In this document: positions 12,201 to 27,200 of the stretch, piece after piece
Numbering within the stretch: the stretch's first letter is position 1
How the letters are laid out: each line of letters starts with the position of its first letter
Assembly (NCBI GenBank): GCA_963920705.1
Contig: OY987232.1
Span: forward strand, 14,137,726 to 14,201,725
Direction: 5' to 3'
DNA from: Odiellus spinosus
Taxonomy: Eukaryota > Arthropoda > Arachnida > Opiliones > Phalangiidae
Length of the DNA: 64,000 nucleotides
Program-made: the position numbers and the translations under genes
Notes under the pieces: model-generated
Told to the model about the DNA's origin: nothing
The model's database searches: none
Seen by the model: only the letters and a program-made list of their open reading frames with translations

Positions 12201-15200
12201 AAACAGCAAACTATAATTATACAATTATATAAAGAACGACATAATTGAATAAGGGCTTTTATTAATTTTCTAATTTGGCTCAGCTAAGAAATCTTCATCT
12301 ACAGTATTTTTGGTTCAGGAAAATCTATTTCATTAAAATTCCTTATTTTAAAGGAACCCACAGCTCACGATTTCAACCCTGAAAGTAGTTTTCTCTCACT
12401 AGATGTCACTAGTGCTGTTGGATGGCCAATGTAGCCTGCTTGTCATGTTAAAATTCTCACTCTTCAATGGGACTATCTGCGATTTATAGAGACCCTTTAA
12501 AGTCCCCTTCTTCCTGCTAAACAGACCATACCCTTACGAAAAAAAGTTAGTCTTTAGAGGTCTTGTGGAAGTCTTCCATTACGTCAAGAAGTCTTGAAGA
12601 CCTCTTCAGATCAGACTAACTTTTTCCATAAGGGTAACAAATTGTGCAGTCAAAGCTAGGCTTTGAATAAGTATTATATAGCTGCAACGAAATCCAGCTA
12701 GGGTAGTTGTATATGAACGTTTTTCAGATCTTGTCTGCGAACAGTGCCTAAGTTAGTTGATTTCATAGTTCATTGCTCAGTCAGTTCTCCTACAGTTCTA
12801 ATTGTTATAATTGATCTGCGGTTCTAATATTTTATAATTTATAATCTTCAGTTCTTATACGTTATAACTTTTTTTGGAAAATAAATTACGCATGTACAAA
12901 CATGTTTTTACCTGTAAATGCACCCTTGTCAGATTCCTTCTCGAGGTGAATTCAAAATTACTTCGCATCAGTAAATAAAGAAGAGCGCAGGCTTCATTTC
13001 TCATTGTTGAAAGTTTAGAGTCGCAGCATTTGAGTAACTAATATAAAATCACCACGCGAAAAGCATTAAATTGGAATTCAGCTAGATCTAGTTGACGTTA
13101 AAAATATTCATGCTTTACCGACTTAATCGACCCAAGCAATAAAAATAAGTCTTACTTGAAAACAAAGCTTTCCACAAAGATTGGCATTTCCTTGAAACAA
13201 AGCGACTGGATAATGATTGAGCATAGTCCTTAATGAAGCGAAGAGATGCTTTACTAGAGTTTCTGACTGCCCAACCCGTAGAAATGACAAATAAATATCA
13301 AATAATTTCTTCATTGTTTGGTTTTCGCCGTCATTATGCAATAGTTGGGGCTTGAATCGAGTTCCATAAAGTCCGAGTATATCCAACGTAATGAGGCCAA
13401 CTTCAGTCGCCATATTTGCTTCTAGTAAAGCTCTAAATAACATATCCGCCTGAGATGTAGACGGTGCTAAATAAAATTAAGAAAAAAATGGTAAATTATA
13501 TTATAGCAGGATATAATTAGTAAATTATAAAACCTTGAGTAATGTACACTTAAGCCTGATTCGGATACTCAGAATTATAGGAGGATAGAACCAAGAAGGG
13601 TTACGTCTAGCATAAACTACAAAGTTAAGGTTACGAATGGCCAGAGATATGGTTTTTTCCCCGCCTTGGTTTCAGGATTTAATTCTTGCCCTTATCAAAA
13701 AAGTTAGTCATAAGAGGTCTTGGGGAAGTCTTTCATTATGTAAAGAAGTCTTGTGGAAGTCTTAAAGACTTCCCCAAGGCCTTTGCAGTGTTCTTGAGGA
13801 CCTCTTCAAGATCAGACTAACTTTTTTCGGTAAAGGTCGTTTATGTTCAGCCAAGTAAGGTGATGCATACACTTATAATCATAACTATAAAAGCTAGAGG
13901 TTTAGACGGGATTATTCTAACTAGCCTGTGAATGACGTAAACTTATATGTAAATAAAACTTTTATTAATTACAAACGTCATGTGTGTAATTAAATAACAG
14001 AAATCAGTGACATTATAACTAACGAAACATGTGACCATGCAATTTGCTTACTTTTTGTAGGTGTTTCACTGTAAGTGCTATTGCACCTCTGATTGAATGA
14101 AGGTGGCGCTGTTCTAGCGGGCAGTGTCATGGCTTTATTTGAACTGGCAGTTGCGTTGGGAATAGTGCCACTTGATTCGACATTACCACTTCCGCAAAGT
14201 GTTCTCGTTCTGAAACGATGTAGTATTTTCGTTGGAAGAATTTGAACATTTTAGAAGGTAATTAATAACAAACCTAAACTGGTCCCTGTCCAGCCCTGAC
14301 CCTAAACCTATTTGTTTCTTCCCCAGATATTGGAATTGGTGAAGACATATTCTGAAAAATAAACAATATAAAAATTTATAAATGCAATTTCATTTGTAGC
14401 TTAGAACTTAAGACAAAATAACTCACTCTAATATATTAAAAAAATTCAAAGTATCCGTTTCACTGCAACGAAGCCACCATCCAATTAAAACCTCTGAAAT
14501 AAATTAAAATTATTTTATTAAAAAGGGGATATAATCCTGAATGTTTAAAATTAGGAAAATAATATAATCATAAGTATATTAAAACCTACAACTTGTCAAA
14601 TTTGAATAGTCTATATGGGTCTTAAACTTCCGGTTCGGTAATATATACACCTAACCTTGATAGTAGATTAGAAGTATAGAGAGCCCAGAATACCCTTCCC
14701 CAAAGTATAATTCCTCTTTGGCTTACTCTGAAAAAAGGATAATTTCGAAAATATCTCGCAGCGTAGGGTCTTTGTTTGGTGAACAATTCACACATAAATA
14801 TAGAAAAAATGTTCGACATATGATCTTTACTGTATTCGACCCACGCCGATAAAAACTTTGAAATATTTAACTGCCAACGTTTTGTGACTGCCGAGATGAT
14901 AATGGGAAGATTCGTAGCCTTCAAGGAAGCTTCAAGCTTCATTTTGAGCCAAAATACATATATTCAAATCGCAATGTTAACTTTAGGCAATTTATTGAGC
15001 TTTTTAAGCCGTTGAGTGGCGAGAGTAAACATTGGTGAGCTGCTGGAATGAAGAACACCGCGAGAATTAGTAATGGTCCAGCCGCTATGGTGCCAAAGTT
15101 CTTTCTCCACTAGTCTTGTAGTTAGCAAAACGCCCTAATAAAATAAGAGCCACCTCTTCCTACCTCGATCCTCCCATAGAAGGGGATCATGGAACTATGA

Positions 15201-18200
15201 AGCGCATTCAGTATATTTATATATCAATTTCTGGTTCTAACAACATTGATTCCTAAAACCTCATGTACAAGGCAGATATCTTTATCAACTGGTACCCAAA
15301 ACACAACTACCTTTTCACTCGAAAAGGCGCTACCACGCTCCCAGGAGGCTACAGAGTGTCTCAAATCAATCTGTTCACTACACTAGCTACTTAAAAACTA
15401 TTAATTTTCCTTCAATATTTTTATCATTTGAAAGATGTAAATAAAAATTAGCTCTTACCTTCACTAAGATTCTTCACTATGTACAAAAAACAGACAAGAA
15501 GGTCTTTAACTTCATCTTTGGTCAGTTTATCAAACCTAACAACGGAGCCTTTACTGAAAGGCAAGGAATGAGATCTGAAAAGAAGTTAAAATATTGTGAA
15601 TTGATTACGTTAGGTAAGCAAGCTTGCTTACCTAACGTGACTTGATAGTCTTGACGGAGATGCTGAAGACGAAGAAGAGGCATCTTCCTCATTTACATCC
15701 GCAATATCTTCTTTACTAGATTTAAGGATATGATCCTGGGAAGAACTGTGGCTCATTTTGTCATTTTCGACTCCTCTACCTACAATCATAGAAATAAATT
15801 AAGTGACGTACGTAATAAAGAATTGTTTGATCCATTTTCTATTTAGTCAAAAATTACGATTATATTATAACCTAGTAACGATACTTATACAAATACACAA
15901 AGCTACTAATCTACAATGAAGATAGAATGCAGTAGGGTAAAAATATCGAATCTGATAAAATTTGAAACCTTATGCCTAAAAATATACTATGGTCCCACAT
16001 CTTGCTTACTTATAGGGGTCAAAGGCGGATATGTTGGAGAGTTTCTGAAAGGAAACTTAATTCTAACACAAAAGGTACTACGGTACGATATCTTGCGAAC
16101 TTAAAAAGGCATAGAGGCCCTGTACTCTCTTTTGTGATGTGGGAAAGTTAAGATAATTATATTATTGCATAGTTTGGGGAGCTTTCTATTAAATAACCTC
16201 AAAAATATATCAATGAAGCCTGTGTACTTAAGGTGTTTGAAACTACCTTCAAACAGCCACCTCCCAATGATAAATACGAGGATAATTAGGTAATACCCTC
16301 TTCAGATGCGGAGCAATTAGCAGGGTTAATAAGATTTAACCACGTTTTACAGTTCAATAAACTTTGGTTAATCTGATTAAACCAGCTAATTATGCTTCGA
16401 CTGAAGAGGCTATCAGGATGCTAAAAAAAATACTGTATAACCAACAGAGAAATTCAGGTAAGATTGGGTTGGGTTTGGATATAAACTAGGACAATAACTC
16501 CTATGTTTTGATTATGTGTTTGCCTACTTCTCGAGAGATTTCATTGAAACTATCATAGGGGATAATTTGTACAAATTCATCCCTTGGGTGAAAAGAGAAA
16601 ACGAAATACTAAGGAAAATACTACAATAAGATATGGTAAGGAAAAGCCAATATAGTTTTATACACACTACTAAAAATCAAAACAATCTTACATATCAACT
16701 AAAATTGGCAGGTGATGGCTTTGCTATGAAGAAATACGAGATAGGTAATTTACTATTCAAATAATGCAAATACGATTTCAAGTTACAAATATAACGAGAA
16801 ATATACAAATGAAATGTCGAGCTTAAAATTACCAATTAACCGATCTACGGCTGCGGTTACTAGAGAGGATGCCCTTTGATGTTTATAGGCCATACCTTGC
16901 TTGCCAGCAATGAGAGCCAAGTAGGTAGAGTCTCTCGTGCTATATCTTATGGAACCAGGCAATGAGCCGCCTCCACCAGCGGGTGTCATGGATAATATGG
17001 AAATTTTACTGTCAGTTTCAATGTATGAAGTAAAAGAAGCCGCGCTTCTTTTCGTATCTGGAGTCTTTTGAGAAGATACGCTTTTACAAGGCGTAGACGC
17101 GACTGAACCGGCTAAAAATAAAATTGACAGAGGCATGAATGTGATAAAGAAGCGACGGAACCCTGATTGAAGCTCGGGAGCGAGTGTGGATGGATCCATT
17201 TTAAGATTAAAGATGTGAAAATAATTCCAGGCAAAATCAAGCAAGCAATGCGAGTGCGGTTAAAAGAATTAAACTAAAATTTACTTTCTTTAAAAGAGTG
17301 ATCTACAAAACTGTACCAGAATAGGTATTTGTTTTAAAATAAGAATTTTGAGGTTTAAAATATGAAGGAAACTCAAGAGAAGGCAGTGGATTTTTTGGAA
17401 AAATGTCACAATAATGTCATAAATGGGTTGAAGTTACTTTCATTCATTATTAAGTAACTTTTTGAAATTGGGCCCACTCTCTTAGCTCGAGTTCCTTTGA
17501 AGCGTAGAGACTCTAAAAAACCTGTTATCTTTAACCTAGGATTTTTAACTACTGGACACCTATCATAATAATAACAAAATCTGCGTTCATAAGCTCCCTC
17601 TAGTGGCAAAAGCAGGAACTATCAAAACTTTGTGTGTGGCTGCTACGGATAAAGAATAGGTAGATGTGCACATGGTTTTGTAAGTTCCTACTTTTGTCAC
17701 CGTTTGCTGTTAGAGGGAGCTTAAGAATGTAGATTTTGTTGTCATTAGAGTGCGCGTATGATCGCTAGGTTTCGCTACAGGTGTCTAGCAGTTAAAATAT
17801 AGTCCAAGTTTTAACCAATTTGGACTATTTAAATGAATAAACATCACAAAAAAGGTAGTCTGATCTAAAGAGGTTCTCAAGAACACTTGGGGAAGTCTTT
17901 GAGACCACCAAAGACAGATTTATCACGAAACCTTTCTTCTTTTTAGACATATTCTAACAGTTCAAATTGGTCAGAATTAAATGCTTTTAGAGTCCATTAT
18001 CTCTTTAAAAGATTTAAAATTTAAATAATGAAATATCCTGGTAAATTTGATTGAAGATCAGACTCGAAAGTTCTTGGACGTAGCTTTCTATATAAAAGTA
18101 AATTTTCTTTTTCTTTTAAAGCAACAGCAAAAGCTAGTGTAGTCACAAAAACAACAAACATGCCAGCAGCTTAAATGTTTTGATTGTTTCTAGCGTAATT

Positions 18201-21200
18201 GGAATGCCGCAAAATTTTAAGTACCACGTATCAAATCATTCAATAGAATTTTGATTAATTACAATTCTCATAACTTCTACACTAAATATAGGTTTTATAA
18301 AAAACACATTGTTGACCCGAGATCAGAAGTTTTTTTCCTTTGTATAACGCTCCTCCCTATAGATTATAGTTTATTGAGCCATCATTCGGCAGAACTGGAT
18401 TGAACAAAATATTCCAGGAAATATCATTCTAAAACTTCCCAGGTTGATTGGGAAATTAATTGGGCAATTACTAAAAGCGTATAATTAGTCCATTACATAT
18501 GTTTATTAAACAATAAAACTAAATTGTAATATTCACTTTGAAAACTGTACAAACCACAAACACCAACTGATCGCATATTGAACCTATAATACACACATGC
18601 CCAGATCAGATTTAAATATTACAATTACCATTCAATGAGAACGTTCCTCGGATTCATAAAAATTGAACAAAACAAACTATTTGACTTAAAGTCAAGGCAT
18701 GAATTTATTCACAAGCATATCACTGCATTAAGTAGTCTAACTACATATTCAAGGATGGGAGGGGCTTCGCACTTGGAATGTAGTTTTTATTTCACTTTCT
18801 TGTAAAAGCCAAGATTAACAACTTCGCCTATTGTTTAAATTAGATAAAACGTTGCTCGTACTAGATAGAATTCCTTTTTCACAGTTTGAGACAGTCTTAT
18901 GACACGCTAACCTAGATAACTGGGACAACTATCATCATTTAAAGTGAAAATGCAACCTAGCGATAAGTGATTGTTTATCAGTTCCTTATCGTTAAAATTG
19001 GCCTAATCCACTAAATAATTAAAAACTAATGTTATAAGCTAAAAATCAATTTTTAACTAACCAAGAAAGTAGCTTATCCATAAAGAGTTTTATACTGGTA
19101 GTTAATGGGTTACCACCCTTACCGAAAAACGTTAATCTGATCTAGGTCCTCAAGAACACAACAAAAGTCTTGGGGAAGGCTTTTGGACTTCCTCAAGACG
19201 TCTTGAAATAATGGAAGACTTCCCCAAGACCTCTTAAGACTATATAAGACACCCAAAAGACTTCACCAAGACTTCAGACTAACTTTTTTTGGTAAGGGCA
19301 GAGAATCAAATGAGAGGTGCACTTTATTCCAGCAGTAAATGTTTAAAAGAGTGGCGCACTTTTGCTCGATATCAAAATCTCCCCCTGGATTATTATTAAA
19401 CATACTTTCCAGATCAGTTAAATATTGATTTCAAGCTTAGCATTTGGGTTTAATTTATTTATTAGTGGATTAGGTATATTTAAATGATAACTGTACTTCA
19501 AACAATATTTTTCAACTAAAGTGACATCGCTATGTTTTCACAATTTAAGGGGCTAAACTGAGCAAACATTTACAAGGTTATTAATAAGAAATGAAATTGT
19601 TTATACATTTATCTATAAGATAACAATTTTTTAATTAAAAATTTAAATATCCAATTTAATTATCCGGTTAACCTCAACTTTAATTCCATATTAATTAAAT
19701 TTATTCAATCTATATCCCCAGAAATTAATTTTGATTTTGAGAGGCTTCAGTCCCTCCCTAAAGACCTAGAGATGCCACTGTTGTTTACTGTTTTAATTGG
19801 CTCTGGCGATATTTATCTAGAAAGCACCACCCATCCTTGAAGCACGCGGTAGAAAGGCTCTAATTATACAGATATATAATCATGTAGCAAGATAAATACA
19901 TGGTAACAGTTGGTACACTTGGGATTTAATATTTGTCATTGGAAACACTGCCCATGTTCTCAAACACGTATGTGAATTAGATACACCGCTTACAGGGTGG
20001 AGAAGATCCTTTAAACGGTTCTTTATATTTTGACGCTAACGAAAAAAGCCCTAACTTGAAAGTTTTCTTCCAAACTACCTGCTTATTTTATCTGACCTTC
20101 CATTGGTCTTGATACCAAGGTTCGTGTGACCACTTGCTATTTGTTCATCAAGGAACTAATGGAAATACCACATCGTAATAACTCAATGGGAGATTGGTTT
20201 CACAAACTTAAAGACGTTGAAAATAACTGTCTGCTTAAATTTTGAAATCTGTTTTGCAAATCTTTGTAGATCGGAAAATTTTAATAAAATTAAATGGTAG
20301 TTTTGGTCTTAAATGTCTTTGGGGGTGATTCAATAGAAAATGATTCGTTTGTGTCCTTAAATATTCACTGCATAATCCTGCTAATTGAACTAAAATCATT
20401 GTTCTGATCCAGGAACCATAAGAAATTAAAGAAAATTCTCCGTTTAAGTTGATCATTAGCCTTGACTAACCAAAAGGTCATTTCAAAGTAGGGATACTTC
20501 AACGTTGCCTATTTTATCTTACTTTCTATTAATCTTTATGGCTCAATACCAGAAACCTAGACATAGTCATGGTTTTATCAAGAGAATAACGAGAAGACTG
20601 TATCATTTAAGCAGACGATATTGAATAAGAAAAGGAAGAAAACTTTACAGAGGTGGATTCTCGAGGTTTAAAAATTGTGATCATTAAATAATTAAAAGCC
20701 TATGAATCGAATTACCCTGTTAATTATCAATTCAGAATTTTTTGTATTTCAAGATCTTTACCACTCTGTATAGAAAAGGTTGAGATTTTCACACTGAGAC
20801 TTTACCAATGTCATAAGTTTAACTGACTTCTACCAAGTGGTAACTCAGAAAGATAATTTATCCCCAGTTTGGCTTAAAAATTGTAGAAAGAACGGGAATG
20901 TCTTACAGTGCAATCTTTGATCATGTAACAATATTATGATCAGCACAAGGAGGGGGGTGAGTTGTTACTTTAATTTTACACGCCTAGACAAATCAAAATC
21001 ATGTTTGTACTTAAAGCAAACTAAAATTAAGATAAATAGTGATCAAAAGATTTAAAAATCTGGTCGAAAGATTAAAATGTGTGACGACCTAGGCTTGTAA
21101 CTTAACCAACAATGTCTGTTCCGACTTCCAACTTTTCTATTCAAATGAATTGTGTCTTCTGCTACGATGGAAGAAGACTTACCTCGCAGAAGAGCAAATT

Positions 21201-24200
21201 ACTTGTAACCATGGTCCACATTCCTATTAAGTAAAATTACTACTTTGCGAGGTCTTGTTAAAATTTTTCTACTATGATTCTTAAATCTTACTGATAACGA
21301 CTCTGTCCTTGTTGTCTTAATTGACAATTCTTATTTATTTTCTTTGTGGACAGTTGAGGATAGCTTATATTTAAGATACTTTAATTGTTTGATATTCAGT
21401 TTAACAATCTGGAATCCCACCGAAACTGCTACACTGTAACTGTTAATGCAGTTATACCACGACTCTCCATCTCGGCTGAATTAAGATGTACACATTTTCA
21501 ACCTATCACCTCATTTGCCTTAATTTATCATCCATTATGATTGTAAAATCTTAAACTTGGAATGATCTCTGCCATCTGGCTGTGTTAACTGTCATTTTCT
21601 ATTTTTTTTTTTGCATTTTGGTAAAAATTCTTATTTAGGGGCACCCTTTTTCTGGATTTCCCCCAAAACTGTTACAACACGTGATCAAAAATCCAATTTC
21701 ACCCAAAATAAAAGTGATCTGCCAATTGCGGTGATCACATGTAAGCACTGTACTACATTTTCAACCAATTCCTCAATTTTCTCTAGCATTATAAGTCTCA
21801 TTGGGAAAAAAATGATAGATCGTGTACTATGTACTTGAAAGCTACTGCTAGAAGCGAAGCTGCGCATGTGCCATACTAAGCCATCACCACCACCAATAAA
21901 ATGTAATTAACTATAATTAGGGATGAATTATTATCAAGTTTTTACAACTAGATAAATCTTAAAAGAAATTTAACTTACATCCCGCAACCATTTCGAGACC
22001 CAAGTCGTCTAAAGGTGAAGAATCATCGCTTCCTTCTAAGCCAATAACCGAATAAGCGGTAGAATCAGAGTAAGTCGATTGTTGTAACCTCTGAATATTC
22101 TCCAAGAGGATTGAAATGAAGGGCAAGTATAGAGTAGATAAACGAGACTGTTGGGACTGACAAAACAATAAGAGTAAATGCGTCGCATAGCAAAAATTGT
22201 ATAAGTAAGTTATTTTTAAGCTATTTGAAACGTTAAAATACGCATAAAAACATTAACAGTGCTCTCACCAAAAATGCCTCAAAATAAACGACTTATTCAA
22301 GTGAAATAACGTTGTTTTTAAATTAAACTTTAACCTGCATATCCCTCATAATACCCTTTTCAGACGAGGCGTAATTAGCTGTGGTTTAATCAGATTTAAC
22401 CGAGGTTTACGTAGCCTTCTCAGTTCAATAAACCTCGGTTTATTGTGATTAAACCTGGGTTAAATCTGATTAACCTGGCTAGTTACGCCTCGTCTGAAGA
22501 GGGTCTAAGCGATCGGCATCATGGATTCAAATTATTGAGGAATTCTTCACAACTTCAAAGGGGTTTTCATTTTAAATGCGCTTCAAGAAATTTTCTTAAT
22601 TGGAGCTATATAACTATTTCTTTGATAGTTTTTACAGGCATTATCAGTTATACCTTAAGTGACAACTGTTTTTAAACATAATTTAAGAGTTGAAATCGAT
22701 AAAAATTGCTTTTTTCAGCATCTAGTATCCCTTTAAAAATTTCGTCTTACCTTTCCTTTATATCTGTCATCGAAAGAATGTTTGGCAAGAATGTTTCGAA
22801 GCACTTTGACAGCGATGGTCCTGATATTATGAGTGCACTCGCTAATGGCATTCTTGACTTCTTGCAGCAAAATTCCAACCAAAAAATGGTGACTACAAAA
22901 TTCTTCCGAGAGGAAATACTCCTGCTCAAAATCTAAAATAATAATGATGATGATATTAATTTAAATGGATACTCTTGCTATTTTTGTCAAATTGAAAATT
23001 TTACTCCTGTTTCTAATAGAAAGTTTGAGCGATGTATGAAACGTGCATTGGCGAGACATCATGATTGAAAACGTAGCTAAGCTAATACAATATTTTTGAG
23101 TGCGAACGTCTACAACGACATCTGGCGTTCATGACGTAAAAACGTTAACCAAACTTATTGCCAGTGACAGGAAGTTACTGGCAAGCTGCCTGATCTTTTA
23201 CGGGAATGGTAATGTATATTGATAGTACTGTCATTATGGACATCAATAAATGATCTTTCTAACAGAGATATATTTTTATCTTGTTATATGGTATATGAAA
23301 GAGATTGAATAACAAACCACAGTTAAAGTAGTTCTTAAATTAACACAAGTCTTTCTTCATATACTATTTAGTTAGTAAATCTTCCGTGACAACAATAATG
23401 AAGTTATTTGGTATATGTTTATATTTCAATACAGGATCCTGGCTATATTATTCAATTCTTGGTATATTTGCAAGTAGGCGTACCCGTTTTTATGAATCTC
23501 CGAAAAACAATTACAAACTGCTTCAATAATCACTGACGAAAACGTTTGCATTTGCCTCTGATGCCCTTACCAAAAAAGTCTTAAGAGGTCTTGGGGAAAT
23601 CTTTTGGTTGTCTTTCGTAGTCTTAAGAGGTCTTGGGGAAGTCTTTCATTATGTCAAGAAGTCTTGGGGAAGTCTTAAAGACTTCCCCAAGACTTTTGTA
23701 GTGTTTTTGAAGACCTCTTCAGATCAGACTAACTTTTTTTCGTAAGGGTGTACACTTTTTACAGGGTAACTCAAACTTCAAAATAACTTTTCTTGAGAAG
23801 TCAGTGACGTGGTCATTTATGAAAATTTTATTATTATATAAGAAAACAGACGAACCTTTGTGACTTCTGGTTAAACCCCTAGTAACTGTTCCCTTAACGA
23901 AAGGTAAATTGAGAGCGATGAAATGCTCGTGAGAACACAGAATCTCTATAAACTCAAATTTATATTCTTGTAAGTGACGAGAGTCTCCTGGTCCAAATTT
24001 CTCCAGATAAAAGGTAATAAGACGAAAGACAAAACCTCTATCCATAAAGGTCAGACATCTCTAAGGAAGAGAAGTTTTAAAGGGATTTATGAAGATAAAA
24101 CAGCTTTTTTTATCAAAGTGGGTCAAAATTGGAAAAACGAATAAGATGGTCAATATAGACTATTCATGATGCAACCCCTCTTATAAAAAATGAAAATTGC

Positions 24201-27200
24201 CACTCGCGTAGTAGAGAGACTTTATAAAGAGAGAGACTGATGCTAATTATCTAACTTTTTGGGATGAGATTTGAGTACTGAAAGAGGAAGGTGGAGAGAA
24301 GTTTCGTCTCAAGGGGCTGTTTAGCCAGTGAGGCTAAAGAAGGAGTGCGCAGACAACTTAAATATCCGAGGTCGTTAAGTTAATATAGTGATATAGAATT
24401 GAAACCTTGTTTATGTGAATATTGTTTGATAGGATTAAAAGGGTTCATACAACATTTGAAAAACCAATTTCCCTGATTTTCCCATATTTCCAGGTTCACC
24501 AAAGCCTGTGCCAAGACACAGCAATAATTCGACCTCTGGGAGTCTGATTTTCCCTTCAGCTGAGTTCCCGGACTGATATTTAATATTTTACATGAATCTA
24601 CTCATATTCGCGAGCTAATGGCAATGCCCATTTTTCTATACGTGATCTGACATAGTCTATCAATCAGGGTTGATAGTTTGCCATGAATATATCAGAAAAA
24701 AACGACTTTTAGGCGAATATTTTCAGCTTAAAGTAATTATATATTATAATTTAAAGGCTACCATATAGTAAATATTTCCTTGACCTGTAATGAAATGTTT
24801 TACTTCCATGACTTTTGGGCTCGTTTTTTAAATTCCTTGACTCATTGACTCAATTTCAAATTCCCAGACTTTTCCAGGTTTTTCAGGTCCTGTACGAGCC
24901 CTGTATATTGTAAAACTAGCAATTTAAGCGACTTCCCTGACCTTAAAGGGAATTATTTTTAAAATTCCTGACTTTTCCAGGTTGTGTACCAACCACATAT
25001 ATAGCATTTAGCGGGACTTACCACTCTTGGTGGCGACTGATTTTGCTTGAAACATACAAAATATCAAGCGTACGCGATTTCTCAAGTGACTTTAGTGTGC
25101 ATTCACCTTTAGAAAGTTCTACTTCAACATTGTGGTAACTTAAAATGTGAATATAGAGGAGCTGTGTCCTATATTTAACCTAATGCTACTTAAAAACAAA
25201 TTTAGGATCAAAAAGGGCTTCTATAGCATCTTACAAATGGTTATATATATTAATAGAAAGACGTTTACCTTCAAAAAGTGCGCTAGGCTGTTGTTGGCTT
25301 TTCTGGTCTCAGTAGGAAGTTCCCTGTGTTTTTGAATGATGTGAGGCGCAAAGGCTTGAAGTAAATTTTCAACTCTAAATTGGAAATCAGGTGGAAATCT
25401 TTCGTGTCGATGCATTTTAATTCGATCGGTAGAGATTAAATGAAGAGCCATTGCCTTGACGATAATTTGGAAAAAGAACCACGAATGTTGAAGTAATTTG
25501 GTTACCACTAGAAAATCAGTGGTAGCTGGACGCAAGGTAGAGGTAAGAGCTTTTGTCAAAGCTTCGTGGACAGTGTTACCGGAGGAACTACCGTTCATGG
25601 ATGAAATATGAGGATATTTGCTAGTAGAAATATCACTTTGATCTTCTGGACAAAAGACGTACTAATAACGGATAAATAAGATAAAAAGAAATATTTTGAT
25701 TTACAAAGTTTGGTTTTAAATTAAAACTTAATGTTATAATGAAGACGAGGAATAGTTTTCATTTTTATATGAACATTAAAATACGCAAAGAATTAACTCA
25801 AAACCCTTAGCAAAAAAAGGTCTTGGGGAAGTCTTTCGGATGTCTTATGTAGTCTTAAGAGGTCTTTGGGAAATCTTTCATTTTGTCAAGAAGTCTTGGG
25901 GATGTCCTAAAGACTTCCTGAAGACTTTTGAAGTTTTCTTAAGGACATCTTCCAATCAGACTAACTTTTTTCGGCAAGGGAAGTTTCTCATTATAAGTTA
26001 CAGTTAACTACCAATGTTTAAAATTTAAGCTCCCTAAGCCTAGATGAAAACAGATTAAAATATCTAGTCAATCGAGGAGCATCTTAAATTATTGCACACC
26101 CACACACCTTTAAGACACTCTTTAAATCACTGGAGATATCGACATTATTATCAGACTTCAAAAGAAAACGTTACTTGACTTCGTTACCCCTTTAAAAGGA
26201 GGGTGAAGAGGAAATGTAAGTAAGGAAGATTCTAAAGTGTCGCCATCTATGATCTATCTACTGAAAATAACTTAATAGCAGGACTCCAGTTTCTCTTATA
26301 ATTTAGAGACATTTCATTACTCTTTTAATATGCAAGCAGGTTGTATTTTTAGAAGCAGACCTTTACGGAAAAGGTAGTCTGATCTAAAGAGCTCCTCAAG
26401 AACACTACAAAAGTCTTGGGGAAGTCTTTAAGACTTCACTAAGACTTCTTGACATAATGGAAGACTTCCCCAAGACGTCTTAAGACTAACTTCTTTGGTA
26501 AGGGGAATCAATAAAAAATAACTCCTTTTTCTTCACCACCCTAGATTAAAAATGAAAAATGCAACAAACCTGAATGTAAGAATAAAGCAGATTTGATTTA
26601 CCAACATCATTAACAGTATGCAATATGTGGACAAGGACTCTAACTGTATTTAAGGCAACATCTTCAGATTGTTCATTCGTTAGAAGGCGAAATAAAACGT
26701 TCAAAATAGTTGGTAAAAAAGTAATCAAAGTGCTAGCGTCTACCGCATGGAGGGCCTGAAAATCAGAAGAACAGTACTATAAGGGTCAAAATCAATTAAC
26801 TGTCGATGAGCTGTGCCTTAGGAACAGTACTAAACTATTTGACACACTATATTAATTCGTAGGGAACACTTTGATCATCTATATACGGCTATGCCACTAA
26901 ATTATTGGTTCATAAAATTTTCTAATTTCTTAATTTTGTTTATATGATGATGTCATAGCATTACCGCTCATCAAAAATCAGGTCTGGGAACTTATAATTA
27001 ACTTATAATTAACTTACAAAGGGAATATTGTTAAGAAAACGGACAGCGTTGGTTGATTTTAAGCCACAAATTGTCCTACAACCAGGCTTGGAAATAAGGA
27101 TATTTTATTTAGTAGTCAGACTGACTAGTGAGCCCCCTCGCCTTATTTATTTTAGTAGTCACTGACTACTGGGGGTAAAAATAGGGGTATGAAACAAGAA

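Larger units (their letters stand above)
17112..21978. other. Largest DOCK intron (4.9 kb)
   Basis: AT-rich intron without a recognised gene. It holds a partial and a full copy of the CCCTTACC/GTCTT element (17848-17925, 19116-19298). I see nothing else in it that I can support. Confidence 0.55.

Noticed and set aside
14622-14942. A 106-codon minus-strand frame in a DOCK intron.
   Set aside because: It has no splice context, no recognised domain, and the DOCK exons on both sides already join in phase without it.
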